From S015-6 sp964384945 (GTDB lineage Bacteria > Desulfobacterota > DSWW01): a DNA stretch of 64,000 nucleotides. How positions within the stretch are numbered: the stretch's first letter is position 1; each line of letters opens with the position of its first letter. This document shows, piece by piece, positions 8,703-17,566 of this stretch. The stretch spans positions 1 to 64,000 of the forward strand of contig CAYLMK010000011.1 in NCBI GenBank assembly GCA_964384945.1, read 5' to 3'. A model generated the notes under the pieces. The model was not told the DNA's origin. It saw only the letters and a program-made list of their open reading frames with translations, and did no database searches. The position numbers were made by a program, and so were the translations under genes.

Positions 8703-10401
8703 TCCTGGCGGCCTCCTCCAGGCCCAGTTCCCGGATCGCCGTCTCCCGCATCTTGAACTTCTGGATCTTCCCGGTCACCGTCATCGGAAATTCCTCCGCC
8801 CTGGCCACGAACTTCCAGTACCGGGGAACCTTGAAATGGGCGATCTTCCCCTTGCAGAAGGCCTTCATCTCTTCCTCGGTGAGGCCTCCGCCCTCCTTGG
8901 GCAGGATCCACGCCATGAGTTCTTCTCCGTATTTCAAGTCCGGCACGCCGACGACGTAGACGTCCATGACCCTCGGATGGGTCCGCAGGAACTCCTCGAT
9001 CTCCCGCGGATAGAGGTTCTCGCCCCCCCGGATGACCATCTCCTTGATCCGGCCCGTGATCTTCACGTAGCCTTCGTCATCCATCGTGCCGAGGTCGCCG
9101 CTGTGGAGCCAGCGCCGCTCGTCGATCGCCTCGGCCGTTGCCTTGGGGTTGTTGTAGTACCGGTTCATCACCTGATACCCCCGGAAGCAGAGCTCGCCCT
9201 GCACTCCTCGGGGCACCGCCCTGCCCGTCACGGGATCGATGATCTTGAGTTCCTGCCACGGCATCACGCGGCCCACCGTGGAGACCCGTCTCTCCAGGGA
9301 GTCCTCGATGCGGGTCATCGTGGTCACCGGCGAGGCCTCGGTCTGGCCGTACGCGATGACCACCTCCTTCATGTTCATCTTCCCGATCACCTCCTCCATC
9401 GTCTTGATCGGGCAGGGGGCGCCGGCCATGATCCCCGTTCTCAGCAAGGATAGGTCGTACTTGTCGAAATCGGGAAGGTTGAGCTCGGCGATGAACATGG
9501 TGGGAACGCCGTGCAGCGCCGTGCACTTCTCCTTCACGACCGCTTCGAAGGCGGCAACCGGATCGAAGATCGGGGAGGGGATCACCATGGTCGCACCCGC
9601 CGTCACGCAGGCGAGGTTGGCAAGCACCATCCCGAAGCAGTGGTAGAAGGGGACCGGGATGCACAGGCGGTCCTTGTCCGTGAAGCGCATGATCCTGCCC
9701 ACGTGATAGCCGTTGTTCAGGATGTTGAAATGGGTCAGGGTGACCCCCTTGGGAAAACCGGTCGTGCCGGACGTATACTGAATGTTGATGTCGTCATCGG
9801 GGTCCAGTTCGGCCGCAATCTTCCGCAGATCCTCGTCCGACCCTCTCTTCCCTTCTTCCAGAACGGCCTCGAAAGAGAAGGCTCCTTCCCGGTCCCCGCC
9901 GATGAGGACCACGTTCCTCAGGGCGGGAAGAACGCGCGAATGCAGCCCGCCGGCCCTGGAGCGGGGGATCTCGGGGCAGAGTTCCAGGAGCATGTCATAA
10001 TAGTGCGAGGTCTTGAACGAGTGCATGAGGACAAGGGTCCCCGTTCCGGACTGCTCAAGGGCATACCTGAGTTCGTGGGTTCGGTAGGCGGGATTGATGT
10101 TCACCAGAACCGCCCCGATCTTGGGAGTGGCGAACTGCATGGCCACCCACTCACAGCAGTTGACCGCCCAGATGCCGACGCGGTCCCCCTTCTTGACCCC
10201 AAGCCGCAGCAGGCCGTGGGCGAGCTGATCGGTCAACCGGTCCAATTCCGCGTACGTGAAACGCCTGCCCTGGTGGACCGAAACCAGGGCCTCCTGGTCG
10301 GGATGCTTTTCGGCGACCTCCCGGAGACATGACCCGATCGTCATGTAAAGCAGAGGCGTGTCAACCGACCCGTTCTCATAGCTTGGTCTTTTCGGCTCCA
10401 T
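8689..10401 (-). CDS. Acyl-CoA synthetase (AMP-forming), ACSF2/medium-chain type
   Basis: Activates a carboxylic acid to its acyl-CoA through an acyl-adenylate, 570 residues. Visible motifs are the AMP/phosphate loop YTSGTTGFPKG, the adenylate motif YGQTEASPVTT, the hinge region GRIKEMVIRGGENLYPREIE and the C-terminal lysine segment MTVTGKIQKFKMRE. The arrangement is closest to medium-chain or aryl acyl-CoA ligases of the ACSF2 type. The start at 10401 (MEPKRPSYENG) is chosen over an upstream in-frame extension of 60 codons; its ribosome site (AAGGGG) is modest. It is a single-gene unit. Substrate length cannot be set from sequence. Confidence 0.9.
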   Translation of the reverse strand: MEPKRPSYENGSVDTPLLYMTIGSCLREVAEKHPDQEALVSVHQGRRFTYAELDRLTDQLAHGLLRLGVKKGDRVGIWAVNCCEWVAMQFATPKIGAVLVNINPAYRTHELRYALEQSGTGTLVLMHSFKTSHYYDMLLELCPEIPRSRAGGLHSRVLPALRNVVLIGGDREGAFSFEAVLEEGKRGSDEDLRKIAAELDPDDDINIQYTSGTTGFPKGVTLTHFNILNNGYHVGRIMRFTDKDRLCIPVPFYHCFGMVLANLACVTAGATMVIPSPIFDPVAAFEAVVKEKCTALHGVPTMFIAELNLPDFDKYDLSLLRTGIMAGAPCPIKTMEEVIGKMNMKEVVIAYGQTEASPVTTMTRIEDSLERRVSTVGRVMPWQELKIIDPVTGRAVPRGVQGELCFRGYQVMNRYYNNPKATAEAIDERRWLHSGDLGTMDDEGYVKITGRIKEMVIRGGENLYPREIEEFLRTHPRVMDVYVVGVPDLKYGEELMAWILPKEGGGLTEEEMKAFCKGKIAHFKVPRYWKFVARAEEFPMTVTGKIQKFKMRETAIRELGLEEAARIKTA

Positions 10402-10580
10402 GGCTGCACCCCTTCTCGCGCTGGAAATCCGCTGCCCAAAGTGCTTGAGGTCCCTTCCGGAATCGAGAATAACACCGGCGGGCGGGAAAAACCACACCGG
10501 CTCAACGCGCCGGCCAATCCACACCCGGCAAGGGGCCGCCTCCGCAGACGGGAGCGGGGCTTCGGCCGCCTTTTCTCGCA

Positions 10581-10609
10581 TTGACCCGACCTTGCGCTGC
10601 CCCTATACT
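10581..10609 (+). promoter_or_regulatory. Strong sigma-70-like promoter
   Basis: TTGACC (10581-10586), 17 bp spacer, TATACT (10604-10609), 75 bp before the ATG of the Tat lipoprotein gene at 10684. Confidence 0.65.
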
Positions 10610-10683
10610 GCTTCCATCTGCGCCAGGCCGGGACTTTCAACGAGGGGTCGGTACGGTTTTCCTCCCCTCCGGAGGGAGAGAGT

Positions 10684-12006
10684 ATGAACATGAACCGTCG
10701 AACGTTCCTGCAGTCCGTGGCCGCCGGAGCGGCCGCGGGGGTCGTCGGGTGCGGCCGGGGACCCACCGAGACCCGGGCCGGCGGATCGCAACCGGCGCCC
10801 GCCCCGGACTATTTTGCACAGATCGCCGCCGACCTGGACGAGATGGGGATCGGGACTCCGAGGCTCTTCATCGATCTCGACAGGCTGGATGCGAATGCGG
10901 CCGAGATCGTCTCGCAGGTGGGAGCGGAGCGCTACCGGATCGTGGAGAAGTCTCTCACCTGCCTGGACCTTCTCGCCTATGTGAGGCGGCAGACCGGTTC
11001 GCAAAGGTTCATGGTGCTGCACCTGCCCTTCCTGCCCCCGATCCTCGAGGCCTTTCCAAACGACGAGGTCCTCATCGGGAAGGCCCAGCCGACCCCGGCC
11101 GTGGAGGCGTTCTTCCATGAAATACCTGCTTCGACCGGGAGATCCGCGGCGGCGAGGGTGCAATTCATCGCCGACGGCCGCAGGCGGCTCGACGAACTCG
11201 CCGCCCTCGCCAGACATTTGGGGCTCGCGCTGAATGTCACGGTCGAGATCGACGTGGGCCTTCGTCGAAGCGGCGTGCCGGAGCCGGACCAGCTGCCGGA
11301 CGTGCTGGCAGGCTTCCCCGAGAATCCGGACGCTGTCCGCTTCACCGGATTCCTCGGATACGACGGCCACGTCGCGCACGCACCGGCCTTGGGCGTCTCT
11401 CCGCTGAAGGCGGTGACCGACGCATGGAACCATGCGACCGCCCTGTTCGAGTCGTTCGTGGATATCCTGGAGAATCGGTTTCCGGCGCTCGTGCGCGATG
11501 ACCTCGTCTTCAATAGCGGCGGAAGCGCCTCCTATCCGATGTACCGCAGCGGCCCGGTCAACGACGTGGCCATCGGAGGCGGCGTGCTCAGACCCGCCGC
11601 CTACCCGGACGTTTTCTGCGGAGTGCTCCTGCCTGCCATCTTCATCGCGACGCCCGTGCTCGCCCACTACCCCGTGGGCAGGCTGCCCTTCCTGCCGGAT
11701 GCCCTGGGCGCCCGGCTCCTCAAGCACAAGCAGGCCGTGACCCTTTACGGCGGCGGCTGGGCGGCGAACTTCGTCTGCCCGGCGGGTCTGGAATCCGCGC
11801 CCCTGGTGTCGGATCCGGAGAATCAGAATCTGGTGCCGAACCAAAGCCTGGTCACGGTGCCGAACGAGGTCGCGATCCGGCCCGGAGACTGGGTATTCCT
11901 GCACCCCAAGCAGAGCGACGCCCTGTTCCAGTTCGAGGAGATCCTGCTGGTCAGGGGCGGAAGGGTGCAAGAACAGCGCTGGAGCGCCTTCCCGCGACGC
12001 TACTGA
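10684..12006 (+). CDS. Tat-type lipoprotein of the PLP alanine racemase / D-threonine aldolase-like fold
   Basis: A 440-residue protein combining an export signal with a PLP-enzyme fold. The N-terminus has a twin-arginine motif (NRRTFLQ, R5-R6), an alanine-rich stretch and a lipobox ending VVGC (C23), so it is predicted to be folded before export and lipid-anchored in the envelope. The body starts with TPRLFIDLDRLDANAAEIV, as in the alanine-racemase N-terminal family and D-threonine aldolases. K89 (RIVEKSLTC) is the likely PLP lysine. Later segments GGWAANF and NEVAIRPGDWVFLHPKQSD match the C-terminal beta domain of DSD1/D-threonine-aldolase-like proteins. A good ribosome site (GGAGGGAG) precedes the ATG. 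Substrate unknown. Confidence 0.75.
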   Translation: MNMNRRTFLQSVAAGAAAGVVGCGRGPTETRAGGSQPAPAPDYFAQIAADLDEMGIGTPRLFIDLDRLDANAAEIVSQVGAERYRIVEKSLTCLDLLAYVRRQTGSQRFMVLHLPFLPPILEAFPNDEVLIGKAQPTPAVEAFFHEIPASTGRSAAARVQFIADGRRRLDELAALARHLGLALNVTVEIDVGLRRSGVPEPDQLPDVLAGFPENPDAVRFTGFLGYDGHVAHAPALGVSPLKAVTDAWNHATALFESFVDILENRFPALVRDDLVFNSGGSASYPMYRSGPVNDVAIGGGVLRPAAYPDVFCGVLLPAIFIATPVLAHYPVGRLPFLPDALGARLLKHKQAVTLYGGGWAANFVCPAGLESAPLVSDPENQNLVPNQSLVTVPNEVAIRPGDWVFLHPKQSDALFQFEEILLVRGGRVQEQRWSAFPRRY

Positions 12007-13838
12007 CCGCTTCCGGCCTTTCCCTGCACGAATGCACGGCACCGGTTGATCCCTTCCTTGGGATCCAGGGTCCAGGCATCGGCGCCCACGAAGTCCCTCA
12101 CCTGCGCCGTCGTGGGGCCGCCGCCGATGATCACGTACCTTCCCTGCCTCAGATTCCGCTCCTCCAGAAGCTCGACCACCTGCTTCATCGATGCAAAGGT
12201 CGGTGTAATCAGCGCGGACATGGCCACCACGCTCGCACCCGTCTCCCTCACCTTGTCCACGATCGCCTCGGGCGCCACGTCCACGCCCAGGTCGAACACC
12301 TCGAAGCCGCTCGCCTTGAAGAGCCCTGCAACGATATTCTTACCCAGATCGTGGATGTCGCCCTTGGGGGTCGCGATGACCACGGTCCCGAGAAAAGGCC
12401 CGCGCTGCCCTTCGGTCAGCAGGGATTCCAGCCTTTCCATCACCTTCTTGAAGATGTCGGCCGACATGATCAGCTCCGAAAGGAAGTACTCCCCCGTGCT
12501 GTAACGCTCGCCCACGACCTCCATGCCCTGGCGGCATTCGTTCAGGATTTCCATGGGGTCCATTCCCTCTTCGAGGCCCAGGTCCGCGCGCCGCGTAGCT
12601 TCCTCGAAGCTCAAGGCGGCGATCGCCTCGGCGATCCTGCCCGTGATCTCCGATGGGCGGGGCGCCCCTTTCTTCGGTTCCCCTGCCGGCTTCGCCGCCA
12701 CTCGCCCCTTCTTCCCCTTGTAGCTCCTGCCGGTCTCGACCATGGCCCTGAGATTCTCCGGCCTGACGTCGATCGGACACTCGCACCCCGTGGTCAGCAT
12801 GAATCCGCCGCCATCCCCCACCTCGTCGATGAGCCGCCTGCAGTAAGCCTCCACCTCTTCCGGCCTTCCCAGGGAAAGCAGCGCCGCCGGCACGTCGCCG
12901 CTTATGCACATGTGCCCCTTGAGAATCTCCTTGGCCTTGAAGATGTCGGTCGTGCCGTCCAGGTCGCAGACGCACTTCCCCCTGGGGAGTTGCTTGAGAT
13001 AGGGAAGGTTCAGGCCGTAGTCGGTGTCGAAATGCAGCCAGGGCGTGATCCCTTCCGACAGAAAGGCATCCACGTAGCGCTGCAGATAGGGCCACTCGAA
13101 GCGCTCGAAGATCGGCAGGCGGTAGTAGAACCCGGAGCTGCGCTCGAGCACGATGAAGGCAAGGGGCTTCCCGTTGTTCCTGCAGACCTGCACGGCGTTC
13201 TCGATCAGATCGTCGCAGGTCGCCCGGATGGCCGCCTCCACCTTGTCCGGCACCTCGTAGAGGTCCCTGGTAAATTCCATGAGGGTCCGGCAGAGCGAAA
13301 AGGCCATCATCACCGAATCCACGGCCACGCCCAGGAAGATGGGCATCCCCTGCTCGGCGCAGATCTTCATGTCCTCCAGGTAGAGGTCGTTGCTCATGCG
13401 CTGCATCATGCTCAACTGCGGGATCGTCTTCCGGCTGATCTTCTCGTAGTGCTCGTCCCAGAATCCGTTCCAGCCCAGCGCGGCGATCTTGTCATAGTCT
13501 TCCCGGCCGAAGAGCACCCGTTCGTCGATCTGGTAGAGATCGTCCGCGGCCAGGTGCTTGCCGGGGATCAGGTTGCGCACCGGGGCGGCGCAGTGCCTTC
13601 CCGGGAGCATGGGCCAGTAGAAATTCGGCTTGGACCCGTAGTCGTACCCGTATTCCCGGAAACAACGGACCAGACAGTCCCGGGCCACATTGTGATCGGC
13701 CCAGGCCTCTGCCTGGGTCCTGCCGTAAAGCCGGGGCGCGGCGGTCACCAGGATCGGGAAGACCGGATGGCGATCCACGGGTTCCAGGGCAACGGCAGCC
13801 CGCATTCTTTCCTCGACGGTCATGGTTTCGGCAATCAT
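12000..13838 (-). CDS. Methyltransferase-corrinoid protein fusion (URO-D/MtaA domain plus B12-binding domain)
   Basis: Single 612-residue polypeptide with two catalytic parts. Residues about 1-370 form a uroporphyrinogen-decarboxylase-like methyltransferase domain, including TGCECPIDVRPENLRAM. Residues about 395-470 are the helical cap and 484-605 the cobalamin-binding domain of a methanol/methylamine-type corrinoid protein, with the cobalt-ligand motif D494-x-H496-x-x-G499 (DIHDLGKN) and the loops MSALITPTF and IIGGGPTT. The same architecture is known in the chloromethane methyltransferase CmuA. The methyl donor here is unknown; O-demethylation or methyl transfer from a small methylated compound is plausible. 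It overlaps the convergent lipoprotein gene by 7 nt. The ATG at 13838 has a GGAAGGGA ribosome site. Confidence 0.87.
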   Translation of the reverse strand: MIAETMTVEERMRAAVALEPVDRHPVFPILVTAAPRLYGRTQAEAWADHNVARDCLVRCFREYGYDYGSKPNFYWPMLPGRHCAAPVRNLIPGKHLAADDLYQIDERVLFGREDYDKIAALGWNGFWDEHYEKISRKTIPQLSMMQRMSNDLYLEDMKICAEQGMPIFLGVAVDSVMMAFSLCRTLMEFTRDLYEVPDKVEAAIRATCDDLIENAVQVCRNNGKPLAFIVLERSSGFYYRLPIFERFEWPYLQRYVDAFLSEGITPWLHFDTDYGLNLPYLKQLPRGKCVCDLDGTTDIFKAKEILKGHMCISGDVPAALLSLGRPEEVEAYCRRLIDEVGDGGGFMLTTGCECPIDVRPENLRAMVETGRSYKGKKGRVAAKPAGEPKKGAPRPSEITGRIAEAIAALSFEEATRRADLGLEEGMDPMEILNECRQGMEVVGERYSTGEYFLSELIMSADIFKKVMERLESLLTEGQRGPFLGTVVIATPKGDIHDLGKNIVAGLFKASGFEVFDLGVDVAPEAIVDKVRETGASVVAMSALITPTFASMKQVVELLEERNLRQGRYVIIGGGPTTAQVRDFVGADAWTLDPKEGINRCRAFVQGKAGSGQ

Positions 13839-13957
13839 GCTTTGTGTCCCTTCCGAGGTCGGATCATGGAAACTGCCCTGATCCCTTCATAGCATTTTCG
13901 CCCGGAAAAACGAAGGCGCGGCCCTGCCGGATACCGTCCCGTCCCAAGCCTCACGGT

Positions 13958-13985
13958 TTGCCTGGGGCGGAGTTTCTGCTATTCT
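13958..13985 (+). promoter_or_regulatory. Candidate promoter of the methyltransferase / dehydratase unit
   Basis: TTGCCT (13958-13963), 16 bp spacer, TATTCT (13980-13985), just before the ATG at 14002. If used, the leader to that ATG is only about 10 nt. Confidence 0.4.
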
Positions 13986-14001
13986 TTCATGAATATAAGG
14001 C

Positions 14002-14853
14002 ATGAAACAGAATGCAGAGAAGCAGCATCCCTTCAAGGCCCGGGCGAAAATCATGGATCGCAGCGACGAGTCGGCACCCAGGAAGGATCCGGAGCAGGCC
14101 TATCACGATGAATACTACGGTTCCCGGGTTCTCTCCGACGAGGAACTCATCGTTCAGGCGGATGGATTCCGCACCTTCCTCACACGGCATCCGATCGGGG
14201 ACCTGTATGCCTGCCTCCTGGACAGCCTGGGAGATTACCGGGGAAAAGACATCCTCGAATACGGCTGCGGTTCCGGGCAGGTCGGCGTCTTCCTGGCCTT
14301 GACCGGAGCCAGGGTGCGGGGATTCGACTTGAGCCAGGAGGGCGTGCGGCTGGCCAACCGGCGTGCGCGTGTCAACGGCGTCTCCTGCGCGGCCCGGTTC
14401 GAGCCGATGAGGGCCGACGCGCTCCTGTATGGGGATGAACAGTTCGATTTCGTGGTTGGCAGGTGGATCCTGCATCACCTCGACAAGGAATCCCTTCCCG
14501 TCTGCGGAAGGGAGATCGGGAGGGTCCTCAAGAAGGGCGGCAAGGCGCTCTTCATCGAACCCCTGGGGCACAACCCCCTGATCGAGCTCGTTCGGAAGCA
14601 CCCTTTCTATTCCCGGGGGGACTATGAATCCGAACAGGAAAGCACCATGAAGAGGGCCGATGTCCTCGCCATGGGGGGGATGTTCGCGAGCGCGCTGATT
14701 CACGAGTTCTATCTGCTCTACATGCTGAAGCGGGTGATTCGGAACCCTCGGCTCCTCAGGGTCATCAAGAGGACGGACGCTTTTCTGCTTCGGGGCATGC
14801 CTTTTCTGAAGCGGTTCTGCGGAGAATGCGTCATTGAGTTCGTCAAGGGATGA
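14002..14853 (+). CDS. Class I SAM-dependent methyltransferase
   Basis: Predicted methyltransferase of 283 residues. Motif I is ILEYGCGSGQVGVFLA, followed by the acidic loop VRGFDLS, and the post-motif region has FDFVVGRWILHHLD, as in Methyltransf_11/25 families. The C-terminal third (FYLLYMLKRVIRNPRLLRVIKRTDAFLLR) is basic and hydrophobic and may contact membrane or a large substrate. The start is uncertain: the ATG at 14002 has AAGG almost touching it, while the ATG at 14053 has weak spacing. It precedes two 2-hydroxyacyl-CoA dehydratase subunits by 134 nt on the same strand, so cotranscription is possible. Substrate unknown. Confidence 0.75.
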   Translation: MKQNAEKQHPFKARAKIMDRSDESAPRKDPEQAYHDEYYGSRVLSDEELIVQADGFRTFLTRHPIGDLYACLLDSLGDYRGKDILEYGCGSGQVGVFLALTGARVRGFDLSQEGVRLANRRARVNGVSCAARFEPMRADALLYGDEQFDFVVGRWILHHLDKESLPVCGREIGRVLKKGGKALFIEPLGHNPLIELVRKHPFYSRGDYESEQESTMKRADVLAMGGMFASALIHEFYLLYMLKRVIRNPRLLRVIKRTDAFLLRGMPFLKRFCGECVIEFVKG

Positions 14854-14987
14854 GAAGCGGATCCGAGGTCGCCCGGTCGTGGTCCACGAGTTCCCCGCAA
14901 GGCCCTTGGGTTTTCCCCGATTTCGCAAGGTCCGATCAAAGGCTGGGCTCGCACACGACCGAAACGCCTCCCGGGAAGGAAGGTGCC

Positions 14988-16115
14988 ATGCTGGATGAAA
15001 GGATCACGGAGGCGGTTCAAAGCCTCGAAAACCGGGAACTCGCCGCTTTCCGGGCGGAAGGCGGGCGCGCCATCGGTTTTTTTTGCAGCTACGTCCCGGA
15101 AGAACTGCTGAACGTGGACGGCCTGGCCTCGTTTCGGATGCGCGCCCTGGGTTGCAGCGCCACGGAGGCCGCGGACGGCTACATGGGCCTTTTCAACTGC
15201 AGCTACACGCGCCACTGCCTGGAGCGGGGGCTCGAGGGAGCCTACGATTTCCTCGACGGGTTTGTCTTTGTCCCCGGATGCGATCACCTGCGCAGGCTCT
15301 ACGACAATTGGGCCCATTTCGTCAAACCTTCGTTCCTGGCGCTCATCGACGTACCTCACCTCCGTGACGAGGACGCCCTGAACTGGTATCGGGACGAGAT
15401 CGAAATCCTCTGGAACAAGCTCTCCGATCGGTTCCGCCTTCCGCAGGATCCCGCCGAGGTCTGGAAGGGGATTCGCAAGACCAACCGCGTGCGCGAGCTC
15501 TTGGCCGAGCTGGACAGGCAGCGTTGGCAGGCAACCGCCGGTTTGAGCGGCAGGCAGATGCATGCGATCTCTCTCTTCGCGGCCAGCGTGCCCAAGGAGA
15601 GGGCCGTTCCGGTGCTGGAGGACCTGGTGAGCGCTGGCAAGGAGCCGGCCTGGAAGGAGCCATACCGCGCACGGGTTCTGCTCGTGGGCTCCCACCTGGA
15701 CGACCCGGGGTTCCTCGGTGTGCTCGAAGAAACCGGCGCCCTGGTCGTGCGAGACGCTTACTGTTGCGGGCTCCGCGATCAGCTGGCGCGCGTGGAGGAT
15801 CGGGACGGGCAAGCAGACCCCTTCCTGGCGATCGCGCACCGGTACCTCGACCGTCTTTCCTGCCCGAGGATGTACGGAGACTACTCGCGCCGCCTGCAGG
15901 AGGTCGCCCGGATGGCCGAGGAGGCCCGGGTGGACGGCGTCATCCTGGAGCAGATGAAATTCTGCGAGACCTGGGGCATCGACGGCAACGTCCTTCAGGA
16001 GGAGTTGAGGTCCCGGGGATTTCCCGTGCTCCGGCTCGAGCGGGAATACCTTCTCAGCTCAGTAGGGCAGATACGAACCCGCGTCCAGGCCTTCCTGGAA
16101 AGCATGGGCAAGTAA
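14988..16115 (+). CDS. 2-hydroxyacyl-CoA dehydratase subunit (HgdB/BcrC/BadD family), smaller subunit
   Basis: Iron-sulfur subunit of the D-component family that includes 2-hydroxyglutaryl-CoA dehydratase and benzoyl-CoA reductase, 375 residues. Family landmarks are IGFFCSYVPEELLNVDG, the cysteines in GLFNCSYTRHC and FVPGCDHLRRLYDNW, and the C-terminal segment LEQMKFCETWGIDGNVLQEE. These cysteines are expected to bind a [4Fe-4S] cluster. Enzymes of this class need an ATP-driven one-electron activator (HgdC/BcrAD type), which is not present in the window. The ATG at 14988 is set by GGAAGGAAGG upstream and trims an unrelated open extension. The larger partner begins 43 nt downstream. Confidence 0.85.
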   Translation: MLDERITEAVQSLENRELAAFRAEGGRAIGFFCSYVPEELLNVDGLASFRMRALGCSATEAADGYMGLFNCSYTRHCLERGLEGAYDFLDGFVFVPGCDHLRRLYDNWAHFVKPSFLALIDVPHLRDEDALNWYRDEIEILWNKLSDRFRLPQDPAEVWKGIRKTNRVRELLAELDRQRWQATAGLSGRQMHAISLFAASVPKERAVPVLEDLVSAGKEPAWKEPYRARVLLVGSHLDDPGFLGVLEETGALVVRDAYCCGLRDQLARVEDRDGQADPFLAIAHRYLDRLSCPRMYGDYSRRLQEVARMAEEARVDGVILEQMKFCETWGIDGNVLQEELRSRGFPVLRLEREYLLSSVGQIRTRVQAFLESMGK

Positions 16116-16158
16116 TCCGCCCCCACGTCCCGACGTCCGCACCGAACGAGGAGAATCC

Positions 16159-17535
16159 ATGGGACAGACTACCCTCCGGCAACAAATCAGGGAACTCCCC
16201 CTGAAGGCTCGGAACTTCTCCACGCTGGCGTTTCTCGCAGCCCGAATCGGGCCCGCCGAGTTCGCGCGCCTCTATCGCAGGTATCCCTGGATGCCCATGG
16301 CCGCACGGATCCACGGTCTGATGGATCATGCGATGAACTACCGGGCGTGCATGGGCGAGGCGATCCACGTTCTCATTCAGTATGTGGGCAGCGTCCTGGC
16401 AACACACGTGAAGAACCCCGAGAACCTTGTGTGGCACGAAGAGCTTCTCACCGGGGAGATCCCGCGCGCCATGGGCTTCACCACCTTCATGACCGAGTCC
16501 CTGGGGCTCATCTTTCCGCTCCTGGACCGGAACGCGGGGGTCGCATGCGTGGACCGAACCGAAAACGCCGGTTTCCCGGCGGACATGTGCTCCTTCATCA
16601 AGCACTCCCTGGGGCAGGTTCTCGGCGACGAACTGCCCAGGCCGCGGCTCATCCTGACAACCAATTCCCCCTGCGACAGCGCCATGGCAGGCTACGTGCC
16701 GATCGAGAAGCGGCTCGGGGTGCCGGTCTTCCGGCTGGACCATCCCTTTGATGCGAACGAGAGGAGCCTCGCGTACTACGCACGGGGCCTGTGGAAGATG
16801 ATCGACTTCCTGGAGACCGAGACAGGCCGGAAGATGGACTTCGACCGCCTGAGGGAGATCTGCGAGGAGCGCAACCGCGCGAGCGAATATCTCCTGGAAT
16901 TTCGGGAACTGCTGCGAAGCCGGCCCGCCCCGATCGGAGGGATCATGCTGACCGTCAGCATCCTCGGGCACCAGGTGCTCCCGGGAACGAAGGCAACCAC
17001 CCGGTTCTGCAAGTACCTGCGGGACGAGGCCAGGCGGCGTGTGGCGGGCAAGACGGGCGCAGTCCAGGACGAGCGGATCCGCGTCATCCTCTGGAACCCC
17101 CCGTTCCTGATCGACGGCGGCCTCTTTCAGTGGATGGAAGACACCTATGGCGCCGTGGTCGTGATGGACATGCTCGCTTACCGGTCTTATTCCATCATCG
17201 ATACCTCCAGCCCGGAATCCATGATCCGGGGCCTGGCCTACGACATGATGAAGGGCCCCATGGCCCGTCACACCCGCGGTCCGGCGAAGAACTACTACGA
17301 CGACCTGATCCGCCTGGTCGAGGAATACGAGGCGGACATGGTACTCGTCGCCTCCCATCAGGGCTGCAAGAACGCGCTCGCCGTGGCCGGGATCCTGAGG
17401 GACCTCTTTCGCAAAAGAGACATCCCGCTGCTGGACATCCACTACGACCTGGTCGACCCCCGGGTCACCTCTCCGGAAGAAATCCGCAACCAGGTGGCCC
17501 ACTTCATGGAGACCGTGATGGCCGACGCGCACTGA
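16159..17535 (+). CDS. 2-hydroxyacyl-CoA dehydratase / benzoyl-CoA reductase-type larger subunit
   Basis: Second D-component-type subunit, 458 residues, paired with the preceding gene. Conserved landmarks include TTNSPCDSAMAGY, VASHQGCKNALAVAG and the terminal family signature DIHYDLVDPRVTSPEEIRNQ. Two such subunits form the heterodimer that removes water from a 2-hydroxyacyl-CoA or reduces an aromatic acyl-CoA by ketyl-radical chemistry. The gene order small-large resembles bcrC-bcrB, but no BcrA/BcrD activators follow; instead an acyl-CoA synthetase lies convergent at 17.6 kb. A GAGGAG ribosome site precedes the ATG. The exact acyl-CoA substrate cannot be decided. Confidence 0.83.
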   Translation: MGQTTLRQQIRELPLKARNFSTLAFLAARIGPAEFARLYRRYPWMPMAARIHGLMDHAMNYRACMGEAIHVLIQYVGSVLATHVKNPENLVWHEELLTGEIPRAMGFTTFMTESLGLIFPLLDRNAGVACVDRTENAGFPADMCSFIKHSLGQVLGDELPRPRLILTTNSPCDSAMAGYVPIEKRLGVPVFRLDHPFDANERSLAYYARGLWKMIDFLETETGRKMDFDRLREICEERNRASEYLLEFRELLRSRPAPIGGIMLTVSILGHQVLPGTKATTRFCKYLRDEARRRVAGKTGAVQDERIRVILWNPPFLIDGGLFQWMEDTYGAVVVMDMLAYRSYSIIDTSSPESMIRGLAYDMMKGPMARHTRGPAKNYYDDLIRLVEEYEADMVLVASHQGCKNALAVAGILRDLFRKRDIPLLDIHYDLVDPRVTSPEEIRNQVAHFMETVMADAH

Positions 17536-17566
17536 GCCGCAGCAGGCCCTGCACCGTTTTTGTCGC

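Noticed and set aside
17536..17566. Possible bidirectional terminator between the dehydratase subunit and the acyl-CoA synthetase
   Set aside because: TTTTT is present but the stem is only about four base pairs.
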